A stretch of 64,000 nt of DNA from Trichostrongylus colubriformis (lineage: Eukaryota > Nematoda > Chromadorea > Rhabditida > Trichostrongylidae): positions 8,049,725 to 8,113,724 of the forward strand of contig OZ022260.1 in NCBI GenBank assembly GCA_963978905.1, read 5' to 3'. The notes beneath the pieces were generated by a model. That model was not told where the DNA came from and searched no databases. It was given only the letters and a program-made list of their open reading frames with translations. Positions 12,025-23,407 of the stretch are shown here, in pieces. Each line of letters opens with the position of its first letter. The stretch's first letter is position 1. The position numbers and the translations under genes are program-made.

Positions 12025-14992
12025 GAACTGTTCATGTCACTGCCTCCTCTATTCGAAAACGAGGAATTTCTGAGCCTGTCTCAATCAGCCGCTCAAGAAC
12101 ATGTCATTCGTTATCTAGTCAGGTGCTTTCTTATTTCTCGAAATTCCGGTTTACAACGCGTGAAAACGGTAATTCGAAAGGAGAGGAGCACTATCGCAAT
12201 GAAGGGGACATCCTTTAAAAAGTCACACTTTTGAGCATCTGGAAGAAGGAGGTAGTTCTTCTTTCCTCCTCAAGTTAGGGCAAAATGACATCCACAGGGG
12301 AAATCCACCCATTTTAAACGCTACGAAGAGGCTCTACTTCACGCACACTATGCGAGAACAGAAGCGCGAAACGACTGATCCATCCCTTAGGCCCCGCCCA
12401 TCCCACAAGCCACTCCTACCGCCGTGGAAATCGGTCAGCGAAGCTTGCATCTAATTGCTAGTAAGGGCGGTAGAGTGGAATCTGTTACAAAACACTTTCT
12501 CCAACCACCTTCTTTCAATATTACTTTGTTATCAGTACTTCCACCGGAATACTAGGGAGTTTCATCGAGTCCCTCCCTGCATTTTCTGTCATTTACTCAA
12601 CTACAGTCCATTTTGAAGCGCTTGATATGGCGTGGCCTACGGACTTGGCTGAGAGTGTATCAAACTCTCTCACTCCCCCACACTCACTCTCGCCACTCAG
12701 GCCACGCCCTGTCAAGCGCACCGAAATGGACTGTATATCCTCTTCTACTGTTCCCTCAGAAATCTAAGTCTCCCGATGAATTTGGCCTTCCCTCGCTGAA
12801 CAAAATACGCCTATTCGGCATGTTGCTAGTAAAAAGCTACCATTTTGAAAAGAAATTAATAAATATCAACAAAGAGATCGAGTTTAAAAAATTTTCCTGG
12901 GGGGATGAAGCAAAGAGGTAGTTTAATCTCCTTTTCGCACGTGGCCTTTGACAGAGTGTAAAGACAGAGATAACTTCCTTCTGTGAGAAGTTGTTGTATG
13001 CACCGTGACACCCCCCCCCCCCCCGGAAGTGGCTCCGAAATTTTAAATTTTTGACTATTTTCCAAGTTTGCAACCAAATAATCATCCTTTTTAGCTCGAT
13101 CAACGCCCTCTCATTAGCAAGCCGTCATCGAGCATATCTTCTTTGTTCATCACTACGTAATATACTTCAATACACTTCACAAAGAGGAGAATCGCTAATT
13201 GGTAGGACATAATTAGAACTGCTGATTAAACAATAACATAAAAATTCACCCTCTAGTCTTCAGTGCGATGAAAGCTCCTTCACCCCTTCATCAGCACCTC
13301 TTAAGAATCCGACTACGTGATTCACACCTCAAAAAAGGCAGCAGCTTGTGCATGTTTTTGCGCCACCTACAGTAGCGCTCAAAAGTCTTCAACCAAACTT
13401 TTTTTGTCATAACTTTTTTTCTACTTGACCAAATTTGACAAAATTTTAATATGTGGTGCCTGAACCTATTGTCAACATTTCCTTCTACTTGAGCGCCGCT
13501 TGCCACTTTCCATGATTTTTTACAAGAATTTACTACAAGACCAACCAAAAAAAGTAAGAGGCTTGTTCAAGAAAAACGGCTTTCTATACAAAAACAAAAA
13601 GAGCAAGCCTCAGAGAACATTAATATTTTGTAGAAAGACCACGACTTTCGATGACAGCGGCACAGCGGGACGGCATAGCGATGACATGCCAAATTTAAAA
13701 ATTTTTATATAAACACGTAACATACACCGTTGCGCGCCAAAATATGTAGTATATCAAGTATGCAGTGTCTCCAAGTACAACATACTAAAATTTCTCTTAG
13801 ATCGGTGCAGTTGCAAAAAAGTTACAAGTGAAAAACCCCAAGTGAAAGACCATTTCGCCGAAGACTTTTGAGCGCTACTGTAAATCCGGACCTATCGCCG
13901 CTCATTCACGAAAAGATAACAAAATCACAACAGCACAGTAACTTCTATACTGGATTCACTGCGCTTCCATTTTCAAAGGAACTGGAGCATTACTACCGGA
14001 TCTGCCGCGAAAATGTCCAATGGAAGCATGAACATGCTACTTTACATTGTGAGGAAACTACTAGTACATAGCAGAGCAGATTCGTGTTGGCACGAACTAT
14101 TCCAGCTTATGTCCTTGACTCAGTACACACCATCACTGGAAATCAGGGTGCTTTCAAATGCCCAAGCAATCCCTAAGAAAAAACAAAGGCGTGACGCGTC
14201 TCAGAAATGATCGAGAAAGAAAAACACGAAGTTGTAATTCAGATGTGTTAATGGTGTTCACACCAGTACTATTTCCCCGATGTGCAAATACAACTGATGG
14301 TTTCCTTAGAGCATCAAGAGCTCTACTGATCATGATTGAAGGAAGCCATCTTGTTTTCGAAAAGGAGTACATAGTACGAACGGAAGAAGATTTTTTCAAA
14401 GGTGAAGCATTTCTTCGATTCAGATTAATAGGTACGCTCCATTTCGAAGCGCCTGATAGCGCGTGGCTTACGGACTTGGGTGACAGTGTATAAAACTCTC
14501 TCACTCCGCCACACTCTCTTACTGTTGCCACGCACTCTCACTCTCGCCAATCACCCCTGTCCGTAGGCCACGCCCTCTCAGGCTCTCCGAAAGGGATAAA
14601 CCTCCGCTGATCAACGGGAAAAATCCACTTGAGAATTCCCCGTTCATTCTGTAAACCACGCCTGTTCACAGACCACGCCCGCTGGAATATGGAAATCAGT
14701 CACATTCATCCGACTTCAGCTCTCACCATCACCCATTTAACATCGTCTCTATACCTAGAAATTATTAATCTTGTTTTTCTTAGAACCTGCTGTCTTCTCA
14801 CCTTCCGTTTCATCAGTAGCTACCATACTTATTTCAGATCTTCTAAGCTCTATAGATGCTCTCCAGAATGGCATCTACGAAGAAGATGACCTGCCAAACA
14901 GTGATAATAATGTAGACGACGATGAAATTTCATTCAAACATTTACAATTATCTGATTCTCAATACTATTACATACTTGCTTATTCCGATTGA
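12025..14992 (+). CDS. Unidentified protein, last four exons (possibly DEPDC1/LET-99-like)
   Basis: Exons are 12025-12122 (acceptor GCATTACAG), 13979-14190, 14243-14401 and 14784-14992 (stop TGA). Every junction is phase-compatible (2, 1, 1) and the joined frame gives 225 residues without a stop. Landmarks are ELFMSLPPLFENEEF, SMNMLLYIVRKLLVHSRADS, VLMVFTPVLFPRCANTTDGF and a C-terminal acidic region ending QLSDSQYYYILAYSD. The donor of exon 2 (GTGACG at 14191) is weak; an alternative at 14148 breaks phase. The helix-rich pattern followed by a VLMVFTPVLF-type segment faintly recalls the RhoGAP-like region of DEPDC1/LET-99 proteins, but that is a weak resemblance only. Intron 1 contains two transposons (12604-12733, 13370-13880) and intron 3 contains another (14435-14596). 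Confidence 0.7.
12604..12733. mobile_element. TA-flanked MITE, family A (copy 1)
   Basis: 130 bp with inverted ends CAGTCCATTTTGAAGCGCTT and CAAGCGCACCGAAATGGACTG, flanked by TA at 12602-12603 and 12734-12735. This suggests a Tc1/mariner-type non-autonomous element. It can fold almost end to end. It lies in an intron. The family consensus core is GGGCGTGGCCTACGGACTTG. Confidence 0.9.
13012..13024. repeat. C homopolymer
   Basis: A run of about 16 C residues ending in GGAAG. Similar poly-C or poly-G runs occur at 16474, 31118, 32250, 32805, 34487, 34770, 37046 and 48060. They are prone to length error. Confidence 0.8.
13370..13880. mobile_element. Tc1-like non-autonomous element (copy 1)
   Basis: 511 bp, TA on both sides, with terminal repeats CAGTAGCGCTCAAAAGTCTTC and GAAGACTTTTGAGCGCTACTG. 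The CAGT...CAAAAGTCTT end resembles Tc1-family termini. The interior has two short ORFs on opposite strands but no transposase. It is nearly identical to 63433-63939, differing by scattered substitutions and small indels, so both copies are young. It sits in an intron of the 12025-14992 gene. Confidence 0.92.
14435..14596. mobile_element. TA-flanked MITE, family A (copy 2)
   Basis: 162 bp. The left end CGCTCCATTTCGAAGCGCCT and right end are decayed relative to the consensus, and TA flanks both sides. It lies in the last intron of the 12025-14992 gene. ORFs crossing it are artefacts. Confidence 0.8.
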
Positions 14993-15745
14993 ATATTACT
15001 GTAATAAGTGTAATAGCGTCCTAAATGCACTGCTAAAATGCCATCAAGATTCTAGTGAGCGCGCGCGATCCATCCTAAAGGAGTCTGACTGAATTCAACA
15101 GTTTGAGAAACCTCCCTTGTAGTAAAATACATATCTTGAATGCAGACCAGATTATTTGAAAAGGCTATGAGTATTTTTGAATAAATATATTATTCAAAGA
15201 TAAATATTATTCAAAGATTATTGCTGAATAGTTTGACACATATACAAAGGGTGCCAGAGAATCATCATCAGCACAATGTGATCAGATATAGCCATTATCA
15301 AAATCAGTGAGTACGTCTACATACAATGAGAAGTAACATGAGAGATACTCATTTTGAGTCCACTGCTCTCTAAAACGGCCCATACTCATCACTCATGAGT
15401 GAGTAACATTCGATGGGATTCACCTACGAGGCTTTTATACGCAACTAAGCATCTATAGGTAGGGTCACGCTTGGCGTATAGGTGGGTGGATATACGACGG
15501 TGCCCAGCGAATCGAGCAAAGCCTCAATTCCAACACGGTATTTGCTCAGAATATTGAGAACTAGTTTTAACTACGCGATGTACCTCGCGAGTCACACGGC
15601 ACTGGTAGAGAGCGAGTAGACAGTAGGGCACTGTTCATAATTCGCGATTGAGGCGATCAGGCGATTCATACGGGAAGGATGAGATATGTATCGATTGGGC
15701 GATCAGGCGATTCAGGCGTATCCTTCACCTGATCGACATATTTTA
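14993..15745. other. Downstream spacer with short direct repeats
   Basis: AT-rich 3' flank (ATTATTCAAAGATAAATATT repeated in part at about 15190-15220). At 15650-15730 GGCGATCAGGCGATTCA-type units recur three times. No gene is seen. Confidence 0.45.
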
Positions 15746-15965
15746 GAGTGCGTTCATAGCCATCGTGATTGGCGCATCGGCGTTCAGGCGCGCGCTGAAA
15801 CCACGCGCGCCGCGGCGCATGTGATGATGAGAGCATAAATGCAATCAAATCGCCGCCGATGCGCCCAAAACGTCGACAGGGCGTGGCCAGGCCATCGATG
15901 AGTATCTTTAACTACACTCGCCGATGCGCCGATGCGCCAATCACGATGGCTATGAACGCGGCTTT
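15746..15965. repeat. Inverted-repeat element ending in GTTCATAGCCATCGTGATTG
   Basis: The left arm CATAGCCATCGTGATTGGCG is mirrored exactly at the right end (CGCCAATCACGATGGCTATG), with GCGTTCAT/ATGAACGC outer ends. This resembles the GGCCGCGTTCATAC ends of family D (31528, 56558, 57514, 59618, 61220). It is GC-rich and non-coding. Confidence 0.75.
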
Positions 15966-16253
15966 ATCCTTTCCACGTAATGACTTCATTCTCGTGATTG
16001 CCTAGTTGATACGCATTAAGCTTTTCACTGAATGGCGAACTATGAACAATGCCAGAAGGATTGTTTGAACAAAGCTCAAACAGAGACGTCATTCAGCAAA
16101 AATAGAGTACAATTTTCAAATTCACACTTATTCACTAGTTATTCTTATTCACACCACTCACTTTTTGCGCACAATCTGATGACAGAGCTGACTGTAACTA
16201 TTAGAAGTTTGCGATGCAATATCAGCAGCTGCTAGACTTAGGGTGAAAAATAA

Positions 16254-16509
16254 TGTTCCTGTTGGGATGCCCCTCCCCCCACTGCGATAGCACCAACATA
16301 TCGCAATGAGGGGCGGGGCCATCTTATAAAAAGTTGCACATCTAAGCACCTTGGAAGGATCTTTAAGGGGTCAATTTGCACACACAGGCGTATATTTTTG
16401 CCACTGCCTGAACGAAGGATTTTTTTCCTCTGCGTGACTCAGGCAAAATAATATTCATAGCGGGATCCCTCCACCCCCCCCCCCCCCCACCTCCACTGCA
16501 ATAGCATCA
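16254..16509. repeat. Nested degenerate hAT-like MITEs (family E)
   Basis: An end motif CCCCACTGCGATAGCACC at about 16278-16295 abuts an inverted start TATCGCAATGAGGGGCGGGG. The rest runs reversed to CTCCACTGCAATAGCATC at about 16507. This looks like one element end next to, or inserted in, another. A poly-C run sits at 16474-16488. Confidence 0.6.
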
Positions 16510-16599
16510 TCAGCAGTTTTCATGTACTCACTTTTTAACAACATTAACCGTTCTACCGTAACTGTCCGCGACAACGTTCATATCCTTCTTGTGCTGATA

Positions 16600-16759
16600 C
16601 AGTCCATTTCGGAGCGCATGGTAGGGCGTGGCCTACCGATTCGGGTGAGAGTGTGTCAAGCTCTCTCACCCCGCCACACACTCCTACCCTTGCACGCACT
16701 CTCAATCTCGCCACTCCCATGTCCGTAGACCACGCCCAGTCAAGCGCTCCGAAATAGAG
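16600..16759. mobile_element. TA-flanked MITE, family A (copy 3)
   Basis: 160 bp, from CAGTCCATTTCGGAGCGCAT to GCGCTCCGAAATAGAG, with TA on both sides. Long internal palindrome. Non-coding. Confidence 0.88.
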
Positions 16760-17092
16760 TATACCTACTGTGACGTGGGCTCCCGTGAAGCCTATCATGA
16801 AGGGTAAGAGACGTAAGCGCCTCAGGACCCAGCTACGTACGGCAATCGCAATTCCTGGGCATCGTATCGTGTGCCACACACAGCGGATCGAATTTTCTGT
16901 TTTGGCTTAGTGCTAGGAACATCGATAAGACTCTGAATACTATGATCCATGCCTGATAGGAGAGCGATCGTCCGTAGAGACAAGAGTAGGCGTTCGTGCA
17001 TATGCAAGCGGTGTATCGCGCAAACATGCCGTTAACTGTGTGCCAAGAAATGCGAAAAAAGCTACGGATTGTCCCAAATTTGTGGAGTACTA

Positions 17093-17318
17093 GGGTGTGT
17101 ACCCTTATGTCAGGATTTCGCACGACATCGAGCGGCGTGCGACGCATGTGTGGCGCGTCGCGGTAGTTGGGTCTCAGAACGTTTGCACGGTAATGCTAGG
17201 GGCGCCATACGCAGTTGACTCGTAATCGCTTCGGGACCCCACAACATGACGCCCTTAGCTCGTCCGCACTGCTTCGCTTGCGACATGACGGATGCGAAAT
17301 CTGACATAAGGGACGCCC
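17093..17318. mobile_element. Palindromic MITE, family B1 (copy 2)
   Basis: 226 bp. The left end GGGTGTGTACCCTTATGTCA is mirrored by TGACATAAGGGACGCCC. The middle includes TAGTTGGGTCTCAGAACG, complementary to CGCTTCGGGACCC. ORFs inside are shadows of the palindrome. Confidence 0.8.
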
Positions 17319-17321
17319 TGG

Positions 17322-17460
17322 AGTACTAAAACCTACATATGGAGATCGCACTAATGATACAAGAACCCAGACTCTTTCCAAAGATACGTGATGAAGTCTG
17401 TGAAATCGATCTTGATCCGGAGCGACATCGCCGATGACATCAAATCCAATTGGTATCGTA
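17322..17460 (+). other. Possible additional exon, frame ambiguous
   Basis: Three overlapping frames are open here. One reads KPTYGDRTNDTRTQTLSKDT, one MEIALMIQEPRLFPKIRDEV and one MKSVKSILIRSDIADDIKSN. All look partly protein-like and none joins in phase to the exon at 17587. It could be an upstream exon of that gene. I cannot choose a model by eye. Confidence 0.25.
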
Positions 17461-17586
17461 CTAGTTCACGCAGAGAAAGCTGCTAATGCAGTATGATATC
17501 AAAAGAAATTTTGGAGGCCATCTCCGAATGCCTTTCCTCAGCTTTACGACGAATCTCTAGAATAGCTGATAATTAATATGCTTCAG

Positions 17587-20500
17587 AAGATGTCTCACCT
17601 TCTGAACGGCGTGGTTCCAGTAATGACACAATAAATAACGAGTCAGATTTGCGGTAAGTATTCATTTTTTGCAAGATTATGAACTAATCCACTAAGCGAT
17701 TGTTCCCCGTGTAACTGAAGGGTATGTGGCTTTACGCTCAAACACCTATTCTGAACCCCAAGGGATGAGAAAAACAGTCAGAACCAGTTAGGTGGGATAA
17801 TGGAGTGAGCTAGAAAAAACCGCAAAGAGTATCGCTCGCCGTCAGCATCACCACAAAGTTACTAATCCAGAAAGAGACTTGTTTCAAAGCCGAGTAACCG
17901 AGGTTTTCAGGTGTTGCATTCATGGAAGGCCATGTCGCAAATCGCAAATATCATCAGAAACAAGCAACCCGTCAAACCGTAGTATCGAAGTAATTATTTT
18001 CACTTTAACCTGTGAACTTATAGCTGGAAGCATACTCTACGTTTGCCGGGAGGAGTGCATGCCTAGGATTGTCCCTGATGGAAACTTGTTTAGGGCGAAA
18101 AGAGAGACGTTTTACTGGTTGTGTAACAGGAGGGACCTACTAAGGAAAAAGTCGGTAAAGTGCACCCCGAAGCGCGAACGATTCAGAAGAGGACCAGCGA
18201 GTGCTTGTGCGCGGTGACCCAATACGGGTGTATGTCGATTCTATCGTGACCCAGATCGGGATGCCGCGCAGAGCGCCGCGTGCGGCGCACTGCGCGATGC
18301 TGGGCTGCCGGGTCACGAAAGAATCGAGCGTCCCTCTGCGGCAAGTAATGGTTGATGCTTTTCCATGTTGATGGAGGTTGGAATGAGTTTAGTCGAAGCC
18401 CGGTGAAATGCTAGAATTAGAAGAAAGTGAAAATGAAGAAAATGATGCAAGAACAAAATGATGCAGTCCGATAAACTTATTCCGTCACTTGTTATATATG
18501 AGATGTTTCACCAATTAGTTCAGGCGGTAAAATCAGGGTGGCTGGTAAGTATTGGCGCTAGCAAAATCGTCATAAAATGAAAGCTATGCATTGTGGGAAT
18601 GATTTTACTGATCAAAAACTTTGACAATAGTGCAAACAACAATATCTACAACAACTTCTCAAACTACAAGAACAACTTAGGTACGTGTCAATACTGGATA
18701 TATGGGTGAAACGCATTTAATGCAACGCATTGGCATCTGCGATTTGCTAAAGAAACGTGATGAAAATGATCCACTTCTAAAACGAGTGATCACTGGCGAT
18801 GAAAAATGGGTCGTTATAATGTCCAACGAAAAAGATCGTGCAGCCGCCCAGGTGAACCAGCTCAAAGAAGAGCAAAAGCTGATATCTATCAAAAGAAGGT
18901 TTTGTTGTCAGTTTGGTGGGACTACAAAGGAATTGTCTACTTTGAACTCCTCCACTCAACCGAACGATCAATTCTGATGTCTACATTGCACAATTAACAA
19001 AATTACCGAATTGATTAACCGAAAAAGTGTTGTATTCCATCATGACAATGAAAGACCACACACGTCTTTGGCCACTCGGCAAAAATTATTGGAGCTTGGT
19101 TGGGATGTTTTGTCACATCCTCCATATAGTCCTGACCTTGCACCATCGGATTACTTTTTGTTCCGATCATTGCGAAATTCTTTGAGTGGTAAAAATTTCA
19201 GTAGTGATGATGAGGTCAAATCGAACATTGCTCAGTTTTTTACTGATAAAAACTAGAAGTTTTATAAACGCGGAATTATGATGCTACCTGAAAGATGGCA
19301 AAAGGTCATTGATAAAAAAGGGCGATACATTACAGAGTAAAGTTATTTAGTTCTATGAAAAAAAGGTCTTTGATTTTCTAACAAAAATCCGCAATTAATT
19401 AGTTGCCAACCTAATGCTTACAACATCTATCAACAATAGCTGAAGCGTTAGAAGCTGTCGCTCCTGTCAGTCAAATCACTATTGAAACCCTTTTTTCTTT
19501 CCATTTTCTCCATTTTTTCTGTGAAATTTGTGATATCTCTTGAAACTGCTGAAAGGTGTACAAGTTACCCTCGTCTAAACGTGACTTGGCGCGTTACCTG
19601 CCGCGCAGTGTGCCGCATGCGGCGCACTGCGCGGCATTCCGATCTGGGTCACGATAGAATCGAGCGTCTCTCAACCTCCAGTAATCGCCGCATAATAATA
19701 GTGTAAGCCATGCTCTTCTTCCACTGATTGTGGAATGTGCTCGGATTACACACCGATCTTAAACACTAAGCGTATGTGAAAATATGTTTCTGGGAACAGC
19801 TCGATTGAGAAAGGGCGAAACCTTTGGTACCGAGTCCAATCTTTAAAGAGAGTGAAAAGAACCATAAAAGAACCGTATGGGCATTGAGAATATGAGATTT
19901 GTCGATTAAAGATTATTACAGGGAGCTAGTGCAGAAGACAATTCATCTAGTCTTGGAGGCTACACGCCAGATGGTCAGCCATCAAAAAATCCAGAGAGTA
20001 AGATACAATTTCTCTGAAAACGCACATAACGTCTTTTCATGACACAGTCCTCGTTTAGCTATAGATGAGCACTTGCTAGATCACAACTGGTAAGAGTGTT
20101 AGTGTGTGTCGTCCCCATCCCTCTTAATTAAGGGGGTGTGGCAGAAACACCTTCAAGCATTTTTTCCTAATGACGGCACTCTAGGTAAACGTGAAGAAAT
20201 CCTCCAAAAATCATCACCAAGGGAATCTATCTCGCCATGATTACATTTTCCACGGGGAGGTGGTGGGTGCGAAAAGCTATGAACGCGATTCGAGAGAAGT
20301 GGAATTCGAGAAAAATTGTTTCTCAGTATTTTACCTTCGAGAGTAGCATTCAGTAAACAAAATATAATCGAAACATACTTTTTTATTGTTCACAATAAAA
20401 CTGGTAATATCCCGACTGATAGTTTTCAATATTCAAGAATTCCCTGAGACGAAAACGTGCAACACCCGTGGAAGCACACGACGGTTACTTTCTGCGGACA

Positions 20501-22739
20501 CAGTAATAACCAACCCACTGATACTCTATCTCGGCATAATGACAGCCGCTGAAGCAGAGGAGGTTAAATGATTTCAAAAACAGTTTTTATTATTCATTCA
20601 TTACACTGACGAGCGTGGATGAATTAGCGGTGCTACGTACATGTAGTCCCGCCCATGCCACCTCCTTTATCCTTTCTGGCACTGAATGTTTCTGCACTGA
20701 TGGGAGGTGATTCTGAATTTGGGTGTCCTGCTTAATCAGTAATAATTCACACACGAGTAAATGCAGGACACATCCAACATCCTTATTCAACCAAGCCATG
20801 CATGCTAAGTGAAACAAAAGTCAAAAGGTTTAACTTTTAGAGGGTCACTCACCCTACGACATTCCGTCTCTACCACCGAACAACAATGACGGTGGATGAA
20901 ATGCGTGATGCGCTCCGGGCCAATGTACCTGAAGCAGTAGCGCCTACAATTCCTCTATTCATCATCTACCGAAGTAGAACAGGAGAAACAAGGTCGGTGG
21001 CCCGCTAATTTGTTAACATTTATTAATGCCATGCCTAATGACTGCGGACACGAGAGACCGAGCCTACACTATGCGAACTTGCAGCCGCTACTCTCCTATC
21101 ACCAGCGTAGCTACACGTCGCTGTCAAAGGAATCGTGCAGAGAACAATGGGTTCCTCTGTCACTCCTAAATTTATGTTGCATTTGCTTAATAAGGGCCGC
21201 ATGTTTCACGCGAAAAAGTGAGAATTCGGTCAAAATACAGCTTCTCAAAGTGGCGGTCAAGGAAGGGGGAGCAGTCTCAGAATGAATGCCCGCCCGTCGT
21301 CCGCCGCGGTCAGGGACGAAGAGTGGGACTGTCTCCGAGGTTTATGTAATTGTAGCTGTGATTGTTGTTTATGTTTATGTAACTTTTTGTTTCCACAGTG
21401 CGTCTCCTCTGAAGGATTTTTGTGGGGTCACTCTGCACATTTAAGCGCATATTTTTGCCTTAACCTCGAAAAAGGAAGAAAAAAAGGTCCTTTTCCCCTT
21501 TGTGGCTTAGGTAAAAATAGGTACAGTAGTGGGATAGGGCCCAACATAAATATACCGGTAATAGAAAAACTCATTTTTTCCGTGCACGATTCCTTCAAAG
21601 GCACCGAAAGAAGTAAATCTGGCAGATTGTGAAATATGAAAGTAGGGGTCCTTGGCAGTGTGATAGGAGAGTAAGAAAAAAAAAAGAAAACGGCAAAAGA
21701 GAAACTGAGAAACAGGAACCCGACAGCCTTCTTTTTTCTCTTGTACTCTCTGCGTCACTAGCGTGAGGTAGACTGCAGAAGGGCGAGAAGCTGAATCAGC
21801 CGGCCGCGTTGTCAGTCTCTCGCCGGCAACCCGTCCAGCTAATGAACTGCAGAGTGACATTTGCGTGATACCCAAGCTACGGTTCATCAATGCGAGTTTC
21901 GCTACACATCACATCTCCTGAAGTGGAAGGTTTGTGTTCAGAGAACATGTACTCCCTGTCACTTCTTCGCTACCCCTCCCGGTGCCTTTGAAAAGCCGTC
22001 AAAGGCGGTGTAAGCCAATTCAGACGACGTCGCTCGTCAATCAGCTTGTCCTTTTTACATACCATGCCCTTGTCGTCAAGCAGAGACGCAGTTCACTCAG
22101 CGACCAGCATGGAGCAGTCTACACTTGTAGCTTGGAGAATGAACTGTAGTTATCAACCGTTTGCAGGCACTTTAAAATCAGGAAGCACGACACAGTTCCA
22201 CTACACACTTACAGTGTGGACACACCTGACTTCAGCCAACCGAGCTTCTTCACAATTTCTGGGTTGGTGCGATTCTACAGGTATGGTTCATTCGAAAGTA
22301 CATACAAAACAAGGTTTAAAAGCGATCGACCTCGACGTTATTCTCGGATGTGTACCCTTTTATGACAGGATATCGCACCACGGCATGTCGCAAGCGAAGC
22401 AATGCGGACGAGATAAAGGTGCTATGTTGTTGGGTCCCGAAGCGATTACAAGCCAGATCCGTATGGCGCCCCTGAAATCACCGTGTAATCGTTTCAAGAC
22501 CCAACTAACGCAATGCGGATAGCTAGCACACACTGCGTCGTACGCCGCTCGTCGTCGTGCGAAATCCTGACATAAGGGTACACACACGATATTCTCCAAT
22601 CAGAGAGTTGGTCAGCCGCAGTACTGTGGCAAACGTAAGAAACTTGAACAAAAAAGAATTTTCACTTACACACAGTACTATAAGCGATGAGCTAGTAGCA
22701 GTACGCGAGCTTTTGCAAGGAATATGGGTTACATTATAG
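17587..22739 (+). CDS. Unidentified protein, seven 3' exons
   Basis: Exons: 17587-17653 (CTTCAG acceptor, GTAAGT donor), 17871-17910, 17958-17981, 19922-19997 (ATTACAG, GTAAG donor), 20065-20089, 20843-20992 and 22604-22739 (stop TAG). All six junctions are phase-compatible and the joined frame gives 171 residues. The first half is Ser/Asn/Pro-rich and probably disordered (DVSPSERRGSSNDTINNESD, GYTPDGQPSKNPENEHLLDH). The second is ordered-looking (TTMTVDEMRDALRANVPEAV, PLFIIYRSRTGETRELVSRS, SDELVAVRELLQGIWVTL). I recognise no domain. The donor at 17982 and acceptor at 20841 are weak; 20841 is preceded by a better TTTTAG two bases earlier that would bring in a stop. The 5' end is not found. 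Introns carry a dead mariner and palindromic MITEs. Confidence 0.65.
18225..18340. repeat. GC-rich palindrome (copy 1)
   Basis: CGATTCTATCGTGACCCAGA on the left pairs with GGGTCACGAAAGAATCGAG on the right. The core GCGCCGCGTGCGGCGCACTG is self-complementary. A related copy is at about 19590-19675. The two flank the mariner remnant in the same intron. Confidence 0.65.
18702..19414 (+). pseudogene. Mariner transposase remnant (cecropia/Hsmar1-like)
   Basis: Mariner transposases cut and paste DNA at TA sites using a DD34D catalytic triad. Here the plus strand keeps VITGDEKWV (about 18786-18812, first Asp), HHDNERPHTSLATRQKLLEL (19036-19095, second Asp) and HPPYSPDLAPSDYFLF (about 19115-19160, third Asp 34 residues on). 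It ends ERWQKVIDKKGRYITE at 19340. The frame is broken by shifts at about 18810 and 18960 and a stop in place of a residue at 19254. The N-terminal half is absent. A terminal repeat (AGTTGCCAACCTAA) closes it at 19401-19414; the left end is degraded (perhaps about 18532). It is dead and lies inside an intron of the 17587-22739 gene. Confidence 0.88.
19590..19680. repeat. GC-rich palindrome (copy 2)
   Basis: Contains GCCGCGCAGTGTGCCGCATG followed by its complement and GATCTGGGTCACGATAGAAT, matching the 18225-18340 element in inverted arrangement. Confidence 0.55.
21130..21640. repeat. Repeat fragments in the last intron
   Basis: TATGTTGCATTTGCTTAATA and a GGGCCGCATGTTTCACGCGA segment match the fold-back element at 39433-39751. 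The ORFs at 21010-21890 derive from this material and are not called. Confidence 0.5.
22346..22587. mobile_element. Palindromic MITE, family B1 (copy 3)
   Basis: About 240 bp from GGATGTGTACCCTTTTATGA to TCCTGACATAAGGGTACACA, with self-complementary middle (GTTGGGTCCCGAAGCGATTA and TCGTTTCAAGACCCAACT). It ends only 16 bp before the acceptor of the last exon at 22604, so it may have supplied part of that acceptor region. Confidence 0.8.
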
Positions 22740-23252
22740 AAAAACGCAAACATTTGGTGAAGAAATTCAAAAAAAAATTCACCTCCAAATTCATGTTCTG
22801 CCACTTATTTTATATGATCTGTTTCAGCAACTACGCCTTATCAACTAAGTACAATGAAAAGGGAGAAATTGATGTGGACGTGTTCCCATGCGATTAATAA
22901 CAATAACATTTTTGATAAAAGCACTATTATGATAACAATATCTCAGTCACTTTAAAAAGCATTCGGCTGCTACTGTGTCATGCCTATTCGGAAAATAAAC
23001 AGATTCACGTTTTGAGGTTCGAAACTTCGATCGGAAAAGGCAAAGTCCAAAGATCTGCCTTGTCGGGTATTTTCAAATACCTTGGCAACATCCATGCTCA
23101 TGTAACAACCCTCCTCCAAGGAAACAGCATTGCTTACCACGAAATAGCGTAACCCGACTTTGAACACATCACTTCCGTATCCCTCTCTTTATGGAAAATG
23201 GTAATATTGGGTATAATATTACTCACGGCGACCCTTTCACTCTATATTTGTA

Positions 23253-23407
23253 CTCCATTTCGGAGCGCTTGATTGGGCGTGGCCTGCGGACATGGATGAG
23301 TGGCGAGAGTGAGAGTGAGTGGCAAGGGTGTGTGGCGTGGCGAGAGAGTCCGATACACTCGCACCCAAGTTCGTAGGCCACGCCCCATCAAGCGGTCCGA
23401 AATGGTT
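23253..23407. mobile_element. TA-flanked MITE, family A (copy 4)
   Basis: About 155 bp, from CTCCATTTCGGAGCGCTTGA to AAGCGGTCCGAAATGG, in the core order of the other copies. The right TA is decayed. It is inverted relative to copy 1 in its central segment. Confidence 0.8.
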
